64,000 nucleotides of DNA from Allobosea lupini (GTDB lineage: Bacteria > Pseudomonadota > Alphaproteobacteria > Rhizobiales > Beijerinckiaceae), in the NCBI RefSeq assembly GCF_900109525.1, contig NZ_FOAN01000001.1, forward strand, positions 248,001 to 312,000. The letters are read 5' to 3'. The notes under the pieces were generated by a model, which saw only the letters and a list, made by a program, of their open reading frames with translations, did no database searches and was not told where the DNA came from. Below, piece after piece: positions 43,516 to 54,443 of the stretch. Numbering within the stretch: the stretch's first letter is position 1; the number at the start of each line of letters is the position of its first letter. Both the position numbers and the translations under genes were made by a program.

Positions 43516-45318
43516 TCACAGCGGCCGGGCCAGATCCACCACGCGCACCTCGGCCCGTTCGCTGCCGCCCCAGCGATTCAGCGTCAATGTGCCGGCCAGA
43601 TGCACGCTCTCGCCGCGTGCCGCCAGCAGCGCCTGGCCGAGCGGCTCGCGCGCGGCGCGGAAGGCGATTCCTCCGATGGTGGCGCCATCGCCCGCCCGCA
43701 GCTTGATGCGCAGATGCCCGCCGGCGCCGACCTCGATCACCTCCGTCAGGCGGTGCGCCGGCAGCACGAAGACCGGCTCCGGGCAGCCGGCGCCGAACGG
43801 GCCGGCCCGATCGATCTCGGCGAGCAGGCGCGGATTGGCACCGCCGGCGCTGATCGCCGCGTCGATCAGCAGGGCTTCGGCCTCGCGCGAGCCGGCGACG
43901 CCGCCGGCCAGCCTTTCGCTGACGAAATTGGCGAAGGCGCCCTCCTGTCCTGGCGCCAGCGTCACGCCCGCCGCCATGGCATGGCCACCGCCCTTGACCG
44001 CAAGGCCGGCCTCGACCGCCTGGCGCACGGCCGAGCCGAGATCGACGCCGGCGATCGAACGGCCCGAGCCGGTCGCGCCGCCATTGGCATTGCGCGCCAG
44101 CGCGAAGGCCGGCCGGTTGAACCGTTCCTTCAGGCGGCCCGCGATCAGTCCGACGATGCCAGGATGCCAATCGGCCGAACCGACGACCAGCACCGGATGC
44201 GAAGCGGCATCCTCGAAGTGGTGCTCGACCTCGGCCACCGCCTCCTCGACCGCAGCCCGCTCGATCTCCTGACGCTCCTGGTTGAGCCGGTTGAGCTCGG
44301 CGGCGATCGTGCGCGCCTCGACCTCGTCGCGGGTCAGAAGCAAGCGGGCGCCGAGAGCCGCGTCGCCGATGCGTCCGCCGGCATTGATGCGCGGCCCGAG
44401 CAGGAATCCGAGATGCCAGGCCTGCACGGGGCCATCGAGCCCGGCGATGTCGAGCAGCGCCGCGAGGCCGGGCCGCTGGCGCAGTCGCATCACGGCGATG
44501 CCCTGGCGCACGAAGGCTCGGTTGAGGCCGATCAGCGGCACGACATCGGCGACCGTCGCCAGCCCGACAAGATCGAGCGCCGCGAGCAGATCGGGCTCAC
44601 CGCCCCTCGCCTGCCAGGCGCCGCGCCGACGCAGTTCGCGATTGGTCGCGACGAGCGCCAGGAAGACGACGCCGGCGGCACAGAGATGGCCCAGGCCGGA
44701 GAGATCGTCCTGCCGGTTGGGATTGACCAGCGCCTGGACCTCGGGGAGCAGTTCGGGCGCCTGGTGATGGTCGAGCACGACGGTGTCGAGGCCGAGCCGT
44801 GCCGCCTGCTGCAGGGGCTCGTGGCTGGTGGTGCCGCAGTCGACGGTGACGAGCAGCGTCGCGCCCTCGCCGGCCAGCATCGTGATCGCCTCGGCATTGG
44901 GGCCATAGCCCTCGATCAGCCGATCGGGGATATGGATGCGCGGCTTTGCTCCGGCCTCCGCGAGAAAACCGGAGAGCAGGGCCGCCGAGCAGGCGCCGTC
45001 GACATCGTAGTCGCCGAAGATCGCGACTTTCTCGCCGGATATCGCCGCCTGGGCGAGCCGCTGGGCGGCGCGGTCCATGTCGCGCAGCACGGACGGGTCC
45101 GGCAGCAGGTCGCGCAGCTTCGGCTCGAGATGGCGCAGCGCCTCGCTGGAGGCGACGCCGCGGCCGGCGAGGACGCGCGCCAGCGTGTCGGGCACGCCTT
45201 CGACTTGCGCCAGCGCCTCGGCCAGCGCGAGGCCGGCGGGATCGAGGCGGTTGCGCCAGGGGCGTCCAAGGGCGGAGTGCGCGACGCCGAGGAACAGGCG
45301 ATTCTGGCCGAGGGTCAT
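43516..45318 (-). CDS. recJ: Single-stranded-DNA-specific exonuclease RecJ
   Basis: 600 residues; 5'-3' exonuclease of recombination and repair. DHH-family motifs are FGDYDVDGACSAALL (motif I), the metal residues in LVTVDCGT and VVLDHHQ (motif III), and PRINAGGRIGDA. The DHHA1 domain has GGGHAMAAG, and the C-terminal OB-like region is present. I start at MTLGQNRLFLGV (45318); the longer frame overlaps the exporter gene upstream, and its first 33 residues are Arg-rich noise. Lies 46 bases after the DHA2 exporter gene on the same strand. Confidence 0.94.
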   Translation of the reverse strand: MTLGQNRLFLGVAHSALGRPWRNRLDPAGLALAEALAQVEGVPDTLARVLAGRGVASSEALRHLEPKLRDLLPDPSVLRDMDRAAQRLAQAAISGEKVAIFGDYDVDGACSAALLSGFLAEAGAKPRIHIPDRLIEGYGPNAEAITMLAGEGATLLVTVDCGTTSHEPLQQAARLGLDTVVLDHHQAPELLPEVQALVNPNRQDDLSGLGHLCAAGVVFLALVATNRELRRRGAWQARGGEPDLLAALDLVGLATVADVVPLIGLNRAFVRQGIAVMRLRQRPGLAALLDIAGLDGPVQAWHLGFLLGPRINAGGRIGDAALGARLLLTRDEVEARTIAAELNRLNQERQEIERAAVEEAVAEVEHHFEDAASHPVLVVGSADWHPGIVGLIAGRLKERFNRPAFALARNANGGATGSGRSIAGVDLGSAVRQAVEAGLAVKGGGHAMAAGVTLAPGQEGAFANFVSERLAGGVAGSREAEALLIDAAISAGGANPRLLAEIDRAGPFGAGCPEPVFVLPAHRLTEVIEVGAGGHLRIKLRAGDGATIGGIAFRAAREPLGQALLAARGESVHLAGTLTLNRWGGSERAEVRVVDLARPL

Positions 45319-45364
45319 GCGCCACCGCTGGCGCAGCGGCGCGGCTTCGTCAATCGGCAGGGCA

Positions 45365-46804
45365 TCACTCGAGCGGCTTCTGATCCTCGATCGCCTGCGC
45401 CGTGACCTTGCGGGCACTCACCGGCGCATGCCCGGAGACTTCGGCGCCGGCATCGGGCTTCAGCCTGATCATCCACAAGGCCGATGAGGCCGAGATCAGG
45501 CCGACGAGAGCGAAGGCTGGCCAGAAATCGCCTGCGCCCAGCGCCTTGCCGCCATTGTAGAGATTGGCGGCCTCCAGCGCGAAGGCGCCGACGGTGATGC
45601 CGAGGCTGAGGGACAATTGCTGGGCGACGCTGGAGAAGCTGGTCGCGCTCGACATGTCGCGGTTCGAGACGTCGGCATAGCTCAGCGCATTGATGCCGGT
45701 GAACTGCAGCGAGCGGAAGCAGCCGCCGACGAAGAGCACGCCGAGCATGAGCCAGTGCGGTGTCGTCGGCGTGAACAGGCCTGAAGCCGCCAGGAAGGCC
45801 GAGCCGATCAACGCGTTGAACGTCAACACGCCGCGAAAGCCGAAGCGGGCGAGGATCGTCTTCGCCAGCGTCTTCATCACGAGGGCGCCGGCGGCCGAAG
45901 CGAAGGTGATCAGGCCAGATTGCAGTGCGTCGAGCCCGAAGCCGAGCTGCAGCATCAAAGGCAGCAGGAAGGGGATCGCGCCGATGCCGACGCGAAATAT
46001 CGAGCCGCCGAGGACGCCGATCCGATAGGTCGGAATGCGCAGCAGCGAGAGATTGAGCACCGGATAAGCCAGCCGGCGGGCATGGAACCAGTAGATGACC
46101 AGCGCCACGATGCCGAACGCCACGCAGCCATAGGAGACGGCGACAGGCACGAGATGGCGCCCACCGGTTGCGAGGCCGAGCATCAGCGCGGCGAAGCCCG
46201 TCGATGACAACAGGAAGCCGGTGATGTCGAGCGGCGCGACGTCCTCCTCGCGGATATCCTCGAAGAACATTGTCGCCAGAGCGATGCCGAGCAGGCCGAT
46301 CGGCAGGTTGATGAAGAAGATCCAGCGCCAGTCGAAATAGGTGGTGATGAAGCCGCCGACGACCGGGCCGACGACCGGGCCGACCAGCGCCGGCACCGTT
46401 AGATAGGCCAGTGCACTGACGAGTTCGGACTTCTCGACGCTGCGCAGTATGACGAGCCGGCCGACCGGCACCATCATCGCCCCGCCCATGCCCTGGATGA
46501 AGCGCGCGCCGACGAAGGCACCGAGCGAGTTCGAGAAGGCGCAAAGCACCGACCCGAACATGAAGATGCCGAGCGCCGTCCTGAAGATGGTACGGGCGCC
46601 GAATTTGTCGGCCATCCAGCCGGAGATCGGGATGAAGACAGCGAGGCTGACGAGGTAGGAGGTCAGCGCCAGCTTGAGCGCGATCGGATCCTCGCCGAGC
46701 GATTTGGCAATCACCGGCAGCGAGGTCGCGATCACCGTCGAGTCGGTGTTCTCCATGAACAACGCGCAGGCGACGATGAGAGGCAGGAGCTTGGCGCGCT
46801 GCAA
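45365..46804 (-). CDS. DHA2 (EmrB/QacA-type) multidrug MFS exporter
   Basis: 479 residues, about 14 membrane helices. Motif D1-like FMENTDSTVIATSLPVIA in helix 1, motif A GWMADKFGARTIF, and motif C LTVPALVGPVVGPVVGGF in helix 5, the antiporter signature of drug/H+ exporters. EmrB-like proteins normally pair with a membrane-fusion partner; none is adjacent. Precedes recJ. Substrate unknown. Confidence 0.9.
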   Translation of the reverse strand: MQRAKLLPLIVACALFMENTDSTVIATSLPVIAKSLGEDPIALKLALTSYLVSLAVFIPISGWMADKFGARTIFRTALGIFMFGSVLCAFSNSLGAFVGARFIQGMGGAMMVPVGRLVILRSVEKSELVSALAYLTVPALVGPVVGPVVGGFITTYFDWRWIFFINLPIGLLGIALATMFFEDIREEDVAPLDITGFLLSSTGFAALMLGLATGGRHLVPVAVSYGCVAFGIVALVIYWFHARRLAYPVLNLSLLRIPTYRIGVLGGSIFRVGIGAIPFLLPLMLQLGFGLDALQSGLITFASAAGALVMKTLAKTILARFGFRGVLTFNALIGSAFLAASGLFTPTTPHWLMLGVLFVGGCFRSLQFTGINALSYADVSNRDMSSATSFSSVAQQLSLSLGITVGAFALEAANLYNGGKALGAGDFWPAFALVGLISASSALWMIRLKPDAGAEVSGHAPVSARKVTAQAIEDQKPLE

Positions 46805-46954
46805 GGTATCGAACTTTCGGATTTTTCGCCGCCCGCTGCCCTTTAATGCGGCTCTATCCGGCTGGCGAGGGCCGACAGGGGTGTGGTGACGAGGGTTGCA
46901 TCCGGTGCATGGCGAGGGGACTGTGGCTATTCAAGGAAAGCCGGCTTCCGATCT

Positions 46955-46984
46955 GCTCTCACGTCGTCACAAGGACGTGAGAGC
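46955..46984. promoter_or_regulatory. Strong 11-bp hairpin in the 297-base gap before the small secreted-protein gene
   Basis: GCTCTCACGTC (46955-46965) pairs perfectly with GACGTGAGAGC (46974-46984) around eight bases. No U-tract follows in either direction, and the next gene starts 117 bases downstream. It could be a leader structure of that gene, or a stop signal for readthrough. The rest of 46805-47101 shows no gene that I can support. Confidence 0.4.
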
Positions 46985-47101
46985 GGCCCCGTTATGCGTT
47001 TGCGACAAGGCGATCCGGCTCAACCATACCTATCTCTTGGGTTGAAGGGGCGATGGTTTCGCTTACGCCGACGCGGCCGGTCCGCGGGCAAGAGGTGTCC
47101 T

Positions 47102-47446
47102 ATGATCAACTCCACCTACCACGCAGTCCGCTCGCTCACCGTGACCGCTTTGCGTCACGGTGCCGCTGTCGCTTTGCTGGCCGGCGCCGCGTTCTTCAGC
47201 GCTGGCCAGGCGCCGGCCTTGGCCCAGTCGACCAGCTGGGAAGACGGCTGCGCGATGCGCGTCGTCACCCCGGGTTCGGGCGATGCGCTGCGGAACTACA
47301 ACTGCGCCCGTCAGAAGGAATGCCAGCAGATGGCGAACGCCAAAGGCGGCATGATGATGGGCATGGGCTGTTTCGGCGTCGAGCCGAAGGCGGCCGGGCC
47401 GGCAGCGCAGCAGGCTGGCCGGACACGCCCGGCGCAGCAGCAATAG
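47102..47446 (+). CDS. Small secreted Cys/Met-rich protein (DUF3551-like spacing)
   Basis: 114 residues. The signal peptide (basic start, VALLAGAAFFSAGQAPALAQ-S) cuts at about residue 42. The mature part has four cysteines in the order W-x3-C, N-C, E-C and G-C with a run of methionines and glycines (KGGMMMGMGCFG). The cysteine spacing resembles the DUF3551 family of short periplasmic proteins in rhizobia, but I am not certain. The tail is Ala/Gln-rich. A terminator follows at once, so it is a single-gene transcript. Possible metal binding through the Met/Cys cluster is speculation. Confidence 0.65.
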   Translation: MINSTYHAVRSLTVTALRHGAAVALLAGAAFFSAGQAPALAQSTSWEDGCAMRVVTPGSGDALRNYNCARQKECQQMANAKGGMMMGMGCFGVEPKAAGPAAQQAGRTRPAQQQ

Positions 47447-47464
47447 GCTCAGCCCCATCTGGGC

Positions 47465-47510
47465 TCTAAGCGGTCCGGCCGTCCGGCCGGAACCGCTTAG
47501 ATAGTTTTTG
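47465..47510 (+). terminator. Intrinsic terminator of the small secreted-protein gene
   Basis: TCTAAGCGG (47465-47473) pairs with CCGCTTAGA (47493-47501), and inner CCGGCCG/CGGCCGG extend the stem with a one-base bulge. TAGTTTTTG follows. A textbook Rho-independent terminator, about 20 bases after the stop codon. Confidence 0.85.
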
Positions 47511-47545
47511 TCACAACGCCCCTAGCGGGCCGGTCACACGCGTGA

Positions 47546-49120
<1,575 letters not shown>

Positions 49121-49123
49121 TCT

Positions 49124-49153
49124 CGGATCGCCTCACGGCGATCTGTCCTTTTT
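49124..49153 (+). terminator. Intrinsic terminator of guaB
   Basis: GATCGCC (49126-49132) pairs with GGCGATC (49137-49143) around TCAC, extended by two further pairs, then TCCTTTTTCG. It begins a few bases after the guaB stop. Confidence 0.85.
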
Positions 49154-49222
49154 CGATCGGGCATCAGATACTTCCGGAGCGTGGACCCAGTTGTCGGTCT
49201 GCCGCTCCGCGAAGAGGACGAC

Positions 49223-49633
49223 ATGACGCTCAAGCTTATCTATCCGGCGCTGGCCCAGATTCTCTGGACCTTCGTCGTCCTCGTCATCATGTTCCAGCGC
49301 CGCAAGCGGGCCTTCGCCAATCGCGAGATCGGGCTCGCCGATATCGCCGTCTCGACCGAGCGTTATCCTGACTCCGCGCGACTGGCCGCGGCCAATTTCA
49401 GTAATCAGTTCGAGACTCCGGTCCTGTTCTTCGCGCTGATCCTGATTGCGATCCATGTCGGCGCGACCGGCTATGTCATGGCAGCGCTAGCCTGGGCTTA
49501 TGTCGCGACACGTGTCGTCCATACATTGGTTCACACTGGAACCAACAGCCTGAAGCAGCGTGCACTCATCTTTGCTGCTGGCATTGCTTGCCTATTCTTC
49601 ATGTGGGTTGGTATCGTGGTTGCTGTTCTCTGA
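49223..49633 (+). CDS. MAPEG family membrane protein
   Basis: 136 residues with four membrane helices. The conserved NQFETPVLFFALILIA (Asn and Glu of the MAPEG motif) and YVATRVVHTLVHTG identify the family, which includes membrane glutathione transferases. Bacterial members of this short type have no proven substrate. ATG 49223 follows GAGGACGAC. Stands alone between guaB and the efflux genes. Confidence 0.87.
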   Translation: MTLKLIYPALAQILWTFVVLVIMFQRRKRAFANREIGLADIAVSTERYPDSARLAAANFSNQFETPVLFFALILIAIHVGATGYVMAALAWAYVATRVVHTLVHTGTNSLKQRALIFAAGIACLFFMWVGIVVAVL

Positions 49634-49848
49634 ACAGCTTTTGCTTGTCGCACGCAAGACGTGTGCGGCCGATTTCGACCGGCCGAATTGTCGTCCTGTC
49701 ACCTCGTCGCTACAGCGCTCAATAAACCGTGTTAGACACTTGCGTCGAAACCGGGCCGTCTTCATGCTAAATTCTTGCGGTGAGGACAATGGGGGGAGCG
49801 ACCGTCCGAATTTGCCGGATACGGCGTTCCCGTGGCGCAAGGCTTTCT

Positions 49849-51117
49849 ATGGCAGTGCTGACTTTCGGGCGTGTGGCTCTGTTCTCGGCCGCGGGCGTGC
49901 TCGCCGCGGGCGCGTTTCTTCATTACACCGGGCGCCCCGTTCCCTGGCCGCTCGATCAGGTTCCTTACGGCAAGGTGATCCCCGGCCCAGCCAAGCCCGC
50001 CGCCACGGCATCAGCCCCCGCAGCGGGCGGCAACAACCGCTCGGGCCAGGCCAACCGGCCGCCGGTGACGATCGTCACCGCAAAAGTCGAGCGCCGGCCG
50101 ATGCCGGTGCGGATCGATGCGATCGGCACCGTCCAGGCGATCTCGACCGTCAACATCCGCTCGCGCGTCGACAGCCAGATCATGGCGGTCGAATTCCGCG
50201 ACGGCGCCATGGTCAACAAGGGAGACGTGCTGTTCCGGCTGGATTCACGCCAGCTCGAGGCGCAGCTCCGTCAGGCCGAGGCGAATGTTGCGCGCGACAA
50301 GGCCTCGCTGATTGCGGCCGAATCCGATCTGCGCCGGGCCGAGGAGCTCTCGCGGCGCGAGATCGCCACCGACGCACGGCTCGATACCGCCCGCACGGCC
50401 GTGAGCACGCTGCGCGCCGCCATCCGCGGCGGCGAGGCGGCTGTCGACAGTCTGCGCGTCCAGCTCAGCTATTACACGATCAGCGCGCCGGTTTCGGGCC
50501 GCGTCGGAGTCGCCGCCCTCAAGGAAGGCAATATCGCCAAGAGCGGCGACAGCTCGGCGATGCTCGCGACGATCAACCAGATCGACCCGATCTATGTCAG
50601 CTTCGCCGTGGCGCAGCGCTATCTGCCGGAGATCCGCGAGGCGATGCAGGCGAAGACGGCGGTCGTCCAGGCGAGCCAGCAGGGCGTCGGCAGGACCATC
50701 GAGGGTACGATCGCGGTGATCGACAATGCGGTCGATGCGACGACCGGCACGATCCAGATCCGCGCCAGCTTCGACAATCCCGCCGAGACGCTCTGGCCGG
50801 GCGCGCTCGGCCAGGTCAGGCTGACGCTGCGGACCGAGCCCGATGCCGTCACCGTGCCGCGTGAGGCCGTCCAGACCGGGCAGAACGGCTCCTATGTCTT
50901 CGTGATCGAGAACAATGTCGCCCGCGCCCGGCCGATCGTCGTCGCACGTAATGTCGATGACCGCGCCGTCATCGCCTCGGGCCTGACCGGCGACGAGACC
51001 GTGGCGATCGACGGGCAACTGCTGCTGACAGAAGGCGCGCGCACGATCGAGCGCGGCCGCGGCGGCCAGAGCCCGCCAGCGCCCAATCTCACCTCCCAGC
51101 GGGGGAGCGCCGGCTGA
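49849..51117 (+). CDS. RND efflux periplasmic adaptor (membrane fusion protein)
   Basis: About 422 residues. N-terminal membrane anchor (FGRVALFSAAGVLAAGAFL), a Pro/Ala linker, then the lipoyl/barrel-sandwich halves (RIDAIGTVQAISTVNIRSRVDSQI ... YTISAPVSGRVGV) flanking a coiled-coil hairpin (about residues 140-210), a beta-barrel domain and a membrane-proximal domain. Links the permease at 51117 to an outer-membrane channel. Earlier in-frame starts at GTG 49780 and ATG 49789 are possible; ATG 49849 has AAGG in place. Overlaps the permease by one base. Confidence 0.9.
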   Translation: MAVLTFGRVALFSAAGVLAAGAFLHYTGRPVPWPLDQVPYGKVIPGPAKPAATASAPAAGGNNRSGQANRPPVTIVTAKVERRPMPVRIDAIGTVQAISTVNIRSRVDSQIMAVEFRDGAMVNKGDVLFRLDSRQLEAQLRQAEANVARDKASLIAAESDLRRAEELSRREIATDARLDTARTAVSTLRAAIRGGEAAVDSLRVQLSYYTISAPVSGRVGVAALKEGNIAKSGDSSAMLATINQIDPIYVSFAVAQRYLPEIREAMQAKTAVVQASQQGVGRTIEGTIAVIDNAVDATTGTIQIRASFDNPAETLWPGALGQVRLTLRTEPDAVTVPREAVQTGQNGSYVFVIENNVARARPIVVARNVDDRAVIASGLTGDETVAIDGQLLLTEGARTIERGRGGQSPPAPNLTSQRGSAG

Positions 51118-54100
51118 TGAACCTGCCCGAGCTCTGCATCCGTCGCCCGGTCATGACGACCCTCCTGATGGCGACGTTCCTGATCTTCGGGCTGTTCGCC
51201 TTCAAGCAGCTGCCGGTCGCGGCGCTGCCCCGGGTCGATTTCCCGACCATCAATGTCAGCGCCCGCCTGCCGGGTGCGAGCCCCGAAACGATGGCCTCCT
51301 CGGTCGCGGCGCCGCTCGAGCGCGAATTCGCCTCGATCTCCGGCATCACCTCGATGTCGTCGGTCTCACAGCAGGGCTCGACCTCGATCACGCTTCAGTT
51401 CGACCTCAACCGCAACATCGACGGCGCCGCGCTCGACGTGCAGGCGGCGCTCAGTGCGACGGTGCGGCGCCTGCCGCCCGAGCTCCCTGCCCCGCCGAGC
51501 TTCAGGAAGGTGAACCCGGCAGACCAGCCGGTATTGTTCATGGTGCTGACCTCGGCGACCAAGCCGCTCTACGAGGTCCATGAATTCGGCGAGAACATCC
51601 TGCAGCAGCAGATCTCGCAATTGCCCGGCGTCGCCCAGGTCAACATCTTCGGCGCGCAGAAATACGCCGTGCGGGTGCGGGTCAATCCCGACGCCGTCTC
51701 GGCCCGCGGCCTCTCTCTTGCCGAAGTCCGCACCGCCATCGCCGCCGCCAATTCCAACTCTCCGGTCGGCACGCTGAATGGCTCCAACCAGCGCCTGACG
51801 CTCGGCGCCACCGGCCAGATGGAACGCGCCGGCGAGTATGGCAACCTGATCATCTCGCAGAAGAATGGCATCCCGATCCGCCTCAACGACGTCGCGCAGA
51901 TCTATGATTCCGTTGAGAACGACCAGACCGGCAGCTGGTACAACGGCCAGCGCTCGATCATGCTCGCGGTCTACCGCCAGTCGGACGCCAACACCGTCCA
52001 GGTCGTCGACAGCATCAAGGACAAGCTCGACGCCTATCGGGCGCAATTGCCCGCAGCGATCGAACTGCACGTCCTGAACGACCGTTCGATCCCGATCCGC
52101 GAGGCGGTCGAGGACGTCGAGGTCTCGCTGATGATCGCGATCGCCCTCGTCATCATGGTGATCTTCCTGTTCCTGAAGAGCTTCGCCGCAACGGTGATCC
52201 CGACGCTGGCGCTGCCGATCTCCCTGGTCGGCACCTTCGCGATCATGTTTGCGCTGGGCTATTCGCTCGACAACATCTCGCTGCTGGCGCTGACGCTTGC
52301 GGTCGGCTTCGTCGTCGACGACGCCATCGTCATGCTGGAGAACATCATCCGGCATATCGAAATGGGCAAGAAGCCGTTCCAGGCGGCGCTCGACGGCTCG
52401 CGCGAGATCGGCTTCACCATCCTGTCGATCACCATCTCGCTCGTCGCCGTCTTCATCCCGGTCTTCTTCATGGGCGGCGTGGTCGGCAAGGTCTTCGCCG
52501 AATTCGCCGGCACGATCGCCGCGGCGATCATCGTCTCCGGCTTCGTCTCGCTGACGTTGACGCCGATGCTGTGCGCCCGCTTCCTCAAGGCGCACGACCA
52601 TCACAAGAAGCCGAACATCGTCGAGCGCGTGTTCGAAGCCGGCTTCCAGGACATGCTCGGCGCCTATCGCTGGACGCTCGACCTCGTGCTGAGGGCGCGC
52701 TTCCTGATGCTGCTGGTGACGCTCGGCACGGTCTATGTCTCGGTCCAGCTCTATATGGACGTGCCCAAGGGCTTCTTCCCGACCGAGGATACCGGCCTGC
52801 TGCGCGGCTCGACCGAAGGCCCGCCGGACACCTCCTTCGAGGCGATGGCGGCACGCCAGATCCGTCTCGCCGAGATCGTCAAGGCCGATCCCGCGATCGA
52901 CTACCTGACCTCGAATATCGGCGGCTTCAACGCCACCAATAACGGCTTCATGTTCATCGCGCTGAAGCCGAAGGAGCAGCGCGACAAGGCCGAGGTCGTG
53001 ATCGCACGCCTGCGCCGGGCCGTCTCGGAGGTGCCGGGCATCACCGCGGTGTTCCAGCAGGTCCAGAACATCAACCTCAACGCCGGCCGTTCCTCGCGGG
53101 CGCAGTATCTCTATTCGCTGCAGGGGCCTGATCTTGGCGCCCTCTTCAATTACGCGCCGCTGATGCAGCAGCGCCTGTCGCAGCTGCCGCAACTGCGCGA
53201 CGCCAATATCGACCTGCAACTGCGCAACCCGCAGCTCTCGATCGACATCGATCGCGAGCGCGCCGCCAGCCTGGGCATCTCCAGCGACCAGATCCGCCAG
53301 GCGCTCGGCAACGCCTTCGGCTCGCGCCAGATCGCGACGATCTTCACGCCAGCGACCGATTACCAGGTGATCATGGAGGCCGAGCGCGCCTACCAGCAGG
53401 ACCCGGCGGTGCTGTCGCGCCTGATGCTCAAGGCCGCCAACGGCCAGAACGTGCCGCTCGAGGCGGTGGCGACGATCAAGCCGAGCGTCGGGCCGCTCGC
53501 GGTCAACCGGATCTCGCAGCAGCCGGCGGTGACGATCTCGTTCAATACCGCGCCCGGCGTCTCGCTCGGCGATGCCGTCAACGCGATCCGCGCCGCCGAG
53601 CGCGACATCAACCTGCCTGCCTCGATCGTCACCAGCTTCGCCGGCTCGGCTCAGCTTTTCCAGGATGCGCTGAAGGGCCAGGGCCTGCTGATCTTCGCGG
53701 CGATCCTGGTGATCTACATCATCCTCGGCATTCTCTACGAGAGTTTCATCCACCCGATCACGATCCTGTCCGGCCTGCCCTCGGCGGGCCTGGGCGCCCT
53801 CCTCGCCCTGCAGTATTTCCACATGGACCTGTCGGTGATCGCGATCATCGGCATCCTGATGCTGGTCGGCATCGTCAAGAAGAACGCGATCATGATGGTC
53901 GACTTCGCGATCGAGCGCCGCAAGATGGGTGACGACGCGCTGACCGCCATCCGTGATGCCGCGCTGGTGCGCTTCCGGCCGATCATGATGACGAGCTTCG
54001 CGGCGATCTTCGGCGTGCTGCCGATCGCGCTCGGCCATGGCGCCGGAGCGGAACTGCGCCAGCCGCTCGGCATCGCCGTGGTCGGTGGCCTCGTCGTCTC

Positions 54101-54263
54101 GCAGCTGCTGACGCTCTACATCACGCCGGTCGTCTATTTCTATCTCGACAAGGTCGACAGCTTCATCTCCGGCCGCGGTCGCGGCGAGCGGGAGGAAGCG
54201 GCCTCGGTGCCGGGCGCGATCCCGGTCGCGATCCCGCAGGCGATGCATCGCCGGCCGGATTGA
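51117..54263 (+). CDS. RND multidrug efflux permease (HAE1/AcrB-MdtBC type)
   Basis: 1048 residues, 12 membrane helices with two large periplasmic loops. Helix 1 region MNLPELCIRRPVMTTLLMATFLIFG, the proton-relay aspartate pair in LAVGFVVDDAIVMLENI in helix 4, and VGIVKKNAIMMVDFAIERR in helix 10 are the RND signatures. Start shape and loop motifs look closer to MdtB/MdtC than to AcrB. No outer-membrane factor gene is adjacent, so a shared TolC-like channel is expected. Coupled to the adaptor by TGATG. Confidence 0.95.
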   Translation: MNLPELCIRRPVMTTLLMATFLIFGLFAFKQLPVAALPRVDFPTINVSARLPGASPETMASSVAAPLEREFASISGITSMSSVSQQGSTSITLQFDLNRNIDGAALDVQAALSATVRRLPPELPAPPSFRKVNPADQPVLFMVLTSATKPLYEVHEFGENILQQQISQLPGVAQVNIFGAQKYAVRVRVNPDAVSARGLSLAEVRTAIAAANSNSPVGTLNGSNQRLTLGATGQMERAGEYGNLIISQKNGIPIRLNDVAQIYDSVENDQTGSWYNGQRSIMLAVYRQSDANTVQVVDSIKDKLDAYRAQLPAAIELHVLNDRSIPIREAVEDVEVSLMIAIALVIMVIFLFLKSFAATVIPTLALPISLVGTFAIMFALGYSLDNISLLALTLAVGFVVDDAIVMLENIIRHIEMGKKPFQAALDGSREIGFTILSITISLVAVFIPVFFMGGVVGKVFAEFAGTIAAAIIVSGFVSLTLTPMLCARFLKAHDHHKKPNIVERVFEAGFQDMLGAYRWTLDLVLRARFLMLLVTLGTVYVSVQLYMDVPKGFFPTEDTGLLRGSTEGPPDTSFEAMAARQIRLAEIVKADPAIDYLTSNIGGFNATNNGFMFIALKPKEQRDKAEVVIARLRRAVSEVPGITAVFQQVQNINLNAGRSSRAQYLYSLQGPDLGALFNYAPLMQQRLSQLPQLRDANIDLQLRNPQLSIDIDRERAASLGISSDQIRQALGNAFGSRQIATIFTPATDYQVIMEAERAYQQDPAVLSRLMLKAANGQNVPLEAVATIKPSVGPLAVNRISQQPAVTISFNTAPGVSLGDAVNAIRAAERDINLPASIVTSFAGSAQLFQDALKGQGLLIFAAILVIYIILGILYESFIHPITILSGLPSAGLGALLALQYFHMDLSVIAIIGILMLVGIVKKNAIMMVDFAIERRKMGDDALTAIRDAALVRFRPIMMTSFAAIFGVLPIALGHGAGAELRQPLGIAVVGGLVVSQLLTLYITPVVYFYLDKVDSFISGRGRGEREEAASVPGAIPVAIPQAMHRRPD

Positions 54264-54280
54264 GGCATCCGGCTCCGGCC

Positions 54281-54300
54281 GCCGGTCGCTTCAGACCGGC
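54281..54300 (+). terminator. Hairpin after the RND permease gene
   Basis: GCCGGTC (54281-54287) pairs with GACCGGC (54294-54300) around six bases, 18 bases after the permease stop. No U-run follows, so its strength is doubtful. The remainder up to 54443 includes an A/T-rich stretch (ttaacgaaaagtaaac at about 54377-54392) that may be the promoter of the next gene. Confidence 0.4.
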
Positions 54301-54443
54301 AGACCCTATTCCAGCGATCTGCGCATTAACGATGACGCCGGCTTTGCGGTGACGGCTGCTGCGCGGCCGTTGAGTCTTAACGAAAAGTAAACTAAGCCAA
54401 TCCTGCGGCGGACAATGAACTAGCGAGCGGTGGAGAGATCGCG

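Noticed and set aside
43465..45405. A 646-codon open frame antisense to recJ
   Set aside because: Same GC-skew artefact. The opposite strand carries all RecJ motifs.
49780..49848. Longer N-terminus for the RND adaptor
   Set aside because: GTG 49780 and ATG 49789 are possible, but the added residues are Arg-rich and ATG 49849 has better ribosome spacing; left as an alternative only.
51366..54248. A 960-codon open frame antisense to the RND permease
   Set aside because: Its translation is extremely rich in Arg, Asp, Glu, His and Gln with no domain, the usual mirror of a high-GC gene. The sense strand has full RND motifs.
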